Origin: Balneolales bacterium
GTDB taxonomy: Bacteria; Bacteroidota; Rhodothermia; Balneolales; Cyclonatronaceae
Direction of reading: 5' to 3'
Assembly: GCA_020832405.1 (NCBI GenBank)
Contig: JAFIET010000008.1
Coordinates: forward strand, 1-64,000
DNA: 64,000 nucleotides
The position numbers were made by a program, and so were the translations under genes. The notes beneath the pieces are model-generated. The model worked only from the letters and a program-made list of their open reading frames with translations. It made no database searches and had not been told where the DNA came from. Below, in pieces: positions 63,255 to 64,000 of the stretch. Position 1 is the stretch's first letter. Every line of letters begins with the position of its first letter.

Positions 63255-63506
63255 ATGAAAATCAAAGTTATTCCGCGTTCTAACATTCGTACCAGTAAGA
63301 AAAGCTCCTCTAAATTCAGACCACTAATTGAGGCACTTGAAAGTCTTCAGCCAGGCGGTGATGCTATTGAGGTAACGTACGGCAATGATAAAGAGCTAAA
63401 TTCCATGAGGAATGTTGTGTACACCTTTAACCGTGAAAACGGACAAAAGGTTAAAAGCGGAAAGGATGCTGTGAACAGCAAAATCTTTTTCTTCAAAGAC
63501 AAATAA
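63255..63506 (+). CDS. Small basic protein of unknown function
   Basis: 83 residues, strongly basic (about 16 Lys). It begins MKIKVIPRSNIRTSKKSSSK and ends VNSKIFFFKDK. I recognise no family. The predicted pattern is a short helix (FRPLIEALESLQPG) followed by strands, which could be a small nucleic-acid-binding fold, as a guess. It is 86 bases after moxR and is followed by a strong terminator. Co-transcription with moxR is possible. Confidence 0.6.
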   Translation: MKIKVIPRSNIRTSKKSSSKFRPLIEALESLQPGGDAIEVTYGNDKELNSMRNVVYTFNRENGQKVKSGKDAVNSKIFFFKDK

Positions 63507-63578
63507 TGCTTTTTGAAGATAAAGAAGCTCACACAGACAGCTAATCTGTTTTAATACCAGCGCTATCTTCAATTTTGT

Positions 63579-63619
63579 TTATACAAAAAAGGCCATCACT
63601 GATGGCCTTTTTTGTATAA
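63579..63619. terminator. Bidirectional terminator between the small protein gene and nadA
   Basis: 19-bp perfect stem (TTATACAAAAAAGGCCATC / GATGGCCTTTTTTGTATAA) with a 3-base loop. T runs in both directions end both convergent genes. Confidence 0.95.
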
Positions 63620-63644
63620 CAACGGTTTAATTATGCCTGTATGA

Positions 63645-64000
63645 TTAGCTCATTTCAAGCATACGATCCAGCGACCGTTTCGCCTTAATTCGTATTTCTT
63701 CATCAAGCTCAATCTGATACTTATCTTCCCGAAGGCAGATCAGCGTATCTTCAAGAGTGATTTCATTCATATGCGGACAGCGTACACTGCATAAACCCAG
63801 CATTTCTTTATCAGGGTTCTCTGCCTGTATGTTATCACTCATGCTGCATTCAGTTAGCAACAGAAACCTTTTTGCTTTTGATGCTGAAACGAAATCGACC
63901 ATCGCAGTTGTAGACCCACTGTAATCCGAAGCTTCAACGACTTCCGGCGGGCACTCCGGGTGTGCCATTACAACGGTATCCGGAAACTGCCGCCGCACTG
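63645..64000 (-). CDS. nadA: Quinolinate synthase, C-terminal part
   Basis: The minus strand is open from the window's right edge to a stop at 63645, giving about 118 residues of the C-terminal end. VVMAHPECPPEVVEASDYSG, LLTECSMSDNIQAENPD and GLCSVRCPHMNEITLEDTLI contain the conserved Cys residues of the 4Fe-4S cluster site (the CSVRCPHMN Cys pair and the earlier ECP Cys). NadA condenses iminoaspartate and dihydroxyacetone phosphate to quinolinate, the NAD precursor. The 5' part lies outside the window; the Met at 63998 is probably internal. Confidence 0.93.
   Translation of the reverse strand, partial: VRRQFPDTVVMAHPECPPEVVEASDYSGSTTAMVDFVSASKAKRFLLLTECSMSDNIQAENPDKEMLGLCSVRCPHMNEITLEDTLICLREDKYQIELDEEIRIKAKRSLDRMLEMS

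Noticed and set aside
1-64000. CRISPR array, prophage or tRNA gene
   Set aside because: No repeat-spacer series, phage gene cluster or cloverleaf sequence was seen on either strand; this was by eye and a dedicated scan would be needed to exclude small ones.

Overview
The window reads as chromosomal DNA of a marine or halophilic, aerobic, carotenoid-making bacterium of the FCB group, most likely Balneolota/Rhodothermota (a Balneolaceae-like organism). This placement is an inference. It rests on the gene families present (OmpP1/FadL and BamA/TamA-type barrels, ExbB-ExbD-ExbD modules, a short 294-residue housekeeping sigma factor, an E2-E1 fused 2-oxoglutarate decarboxylase, L-lysine 6-transaminase). 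It also rests on a pterin carbinolamine dehydratase gene inside the nuo operon, an arrangement I recall being described for Rhodothermus marinus. Several promoters fit the Bacteroidota pattern TTTG, about 20 bp, TAnnTTT. I see no tRNA, rRNA, CRISPR array, prophage, or transposase gene.

Layout. 1-4.8 kb: a partial DinB-like gene and the sbcDC repair nuclease pair (minus). 5.0-6.3 kb: a DUF4143-type ATPase gene bracketed by two 39-bp palindromic repeats, the most mobile-looking unit here. 6.4-10.1 kb: fused 2-oxoglutarate decarboxylase/dehydrogenase. 10.6-16.4 kb: oligoendopeptidase F, a double-GAF-like protein translationally coupled to phosphopentomutase, and the primary sigma factor. 16.6-19.3 kb: a low-complexity lipoprotein and an OmpP1/FadL-type barrel. 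19.5-20.4 kb: tandem UspA protein. 20.8-25.9 kb: a sugar module (SSS symporter, exported TIM-barrel isomerase-like lipoprotein, exported GH65 enzyme).

26-34.6 kb: TauE/SafE transporter, gatA, tatA, small acidic DUF2795 protein, BamA/TamA-like barrel, cyclic-nucleotide-domain protein, and RlmD. 34.8-40.4 kb: carotenoid desaturase, YbdG-type mechanosensitive channel, two glycosyltransferases, and an RraA-like protein. 40.4-40.7 kb: a GC-rich non-coding block with nested stems. 40.8-44.3 kb: lysine 6-transaminase, an SDR protein without the usual catalytic Ser, a small DUF2805-like protein, and a lipoprotein. 44.4-47.9 kb: FtsH and ThiL.

48-50.2 kb: an ExbB / small membrane protein / ExbD / ExbD operon. 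50.5-54.2 kb: a 1221-residue outer-membrane protein. 54.2-55.4 kb: rpsF-rpsR-rplI. 55.5-61.9 kb: nuoJKLM-pcd-nuoN, the membrane arm of complex I. 62.2-63.5 kb: MoxR ATPase and a small unknown protein, divergent from nuoJ. The right edge cuts into nadA.

Most of the window is core metabolism and envelope biology. The best candidates for something undescribed are the palindrome-flanked ATPase unit (5009-6292), the structured non-coding block (40450-40680), the inverted pair of about 34-nt repeats (23481-23706), and the promoter/attenuator arrangement ahead of rpsF (55397-55480).
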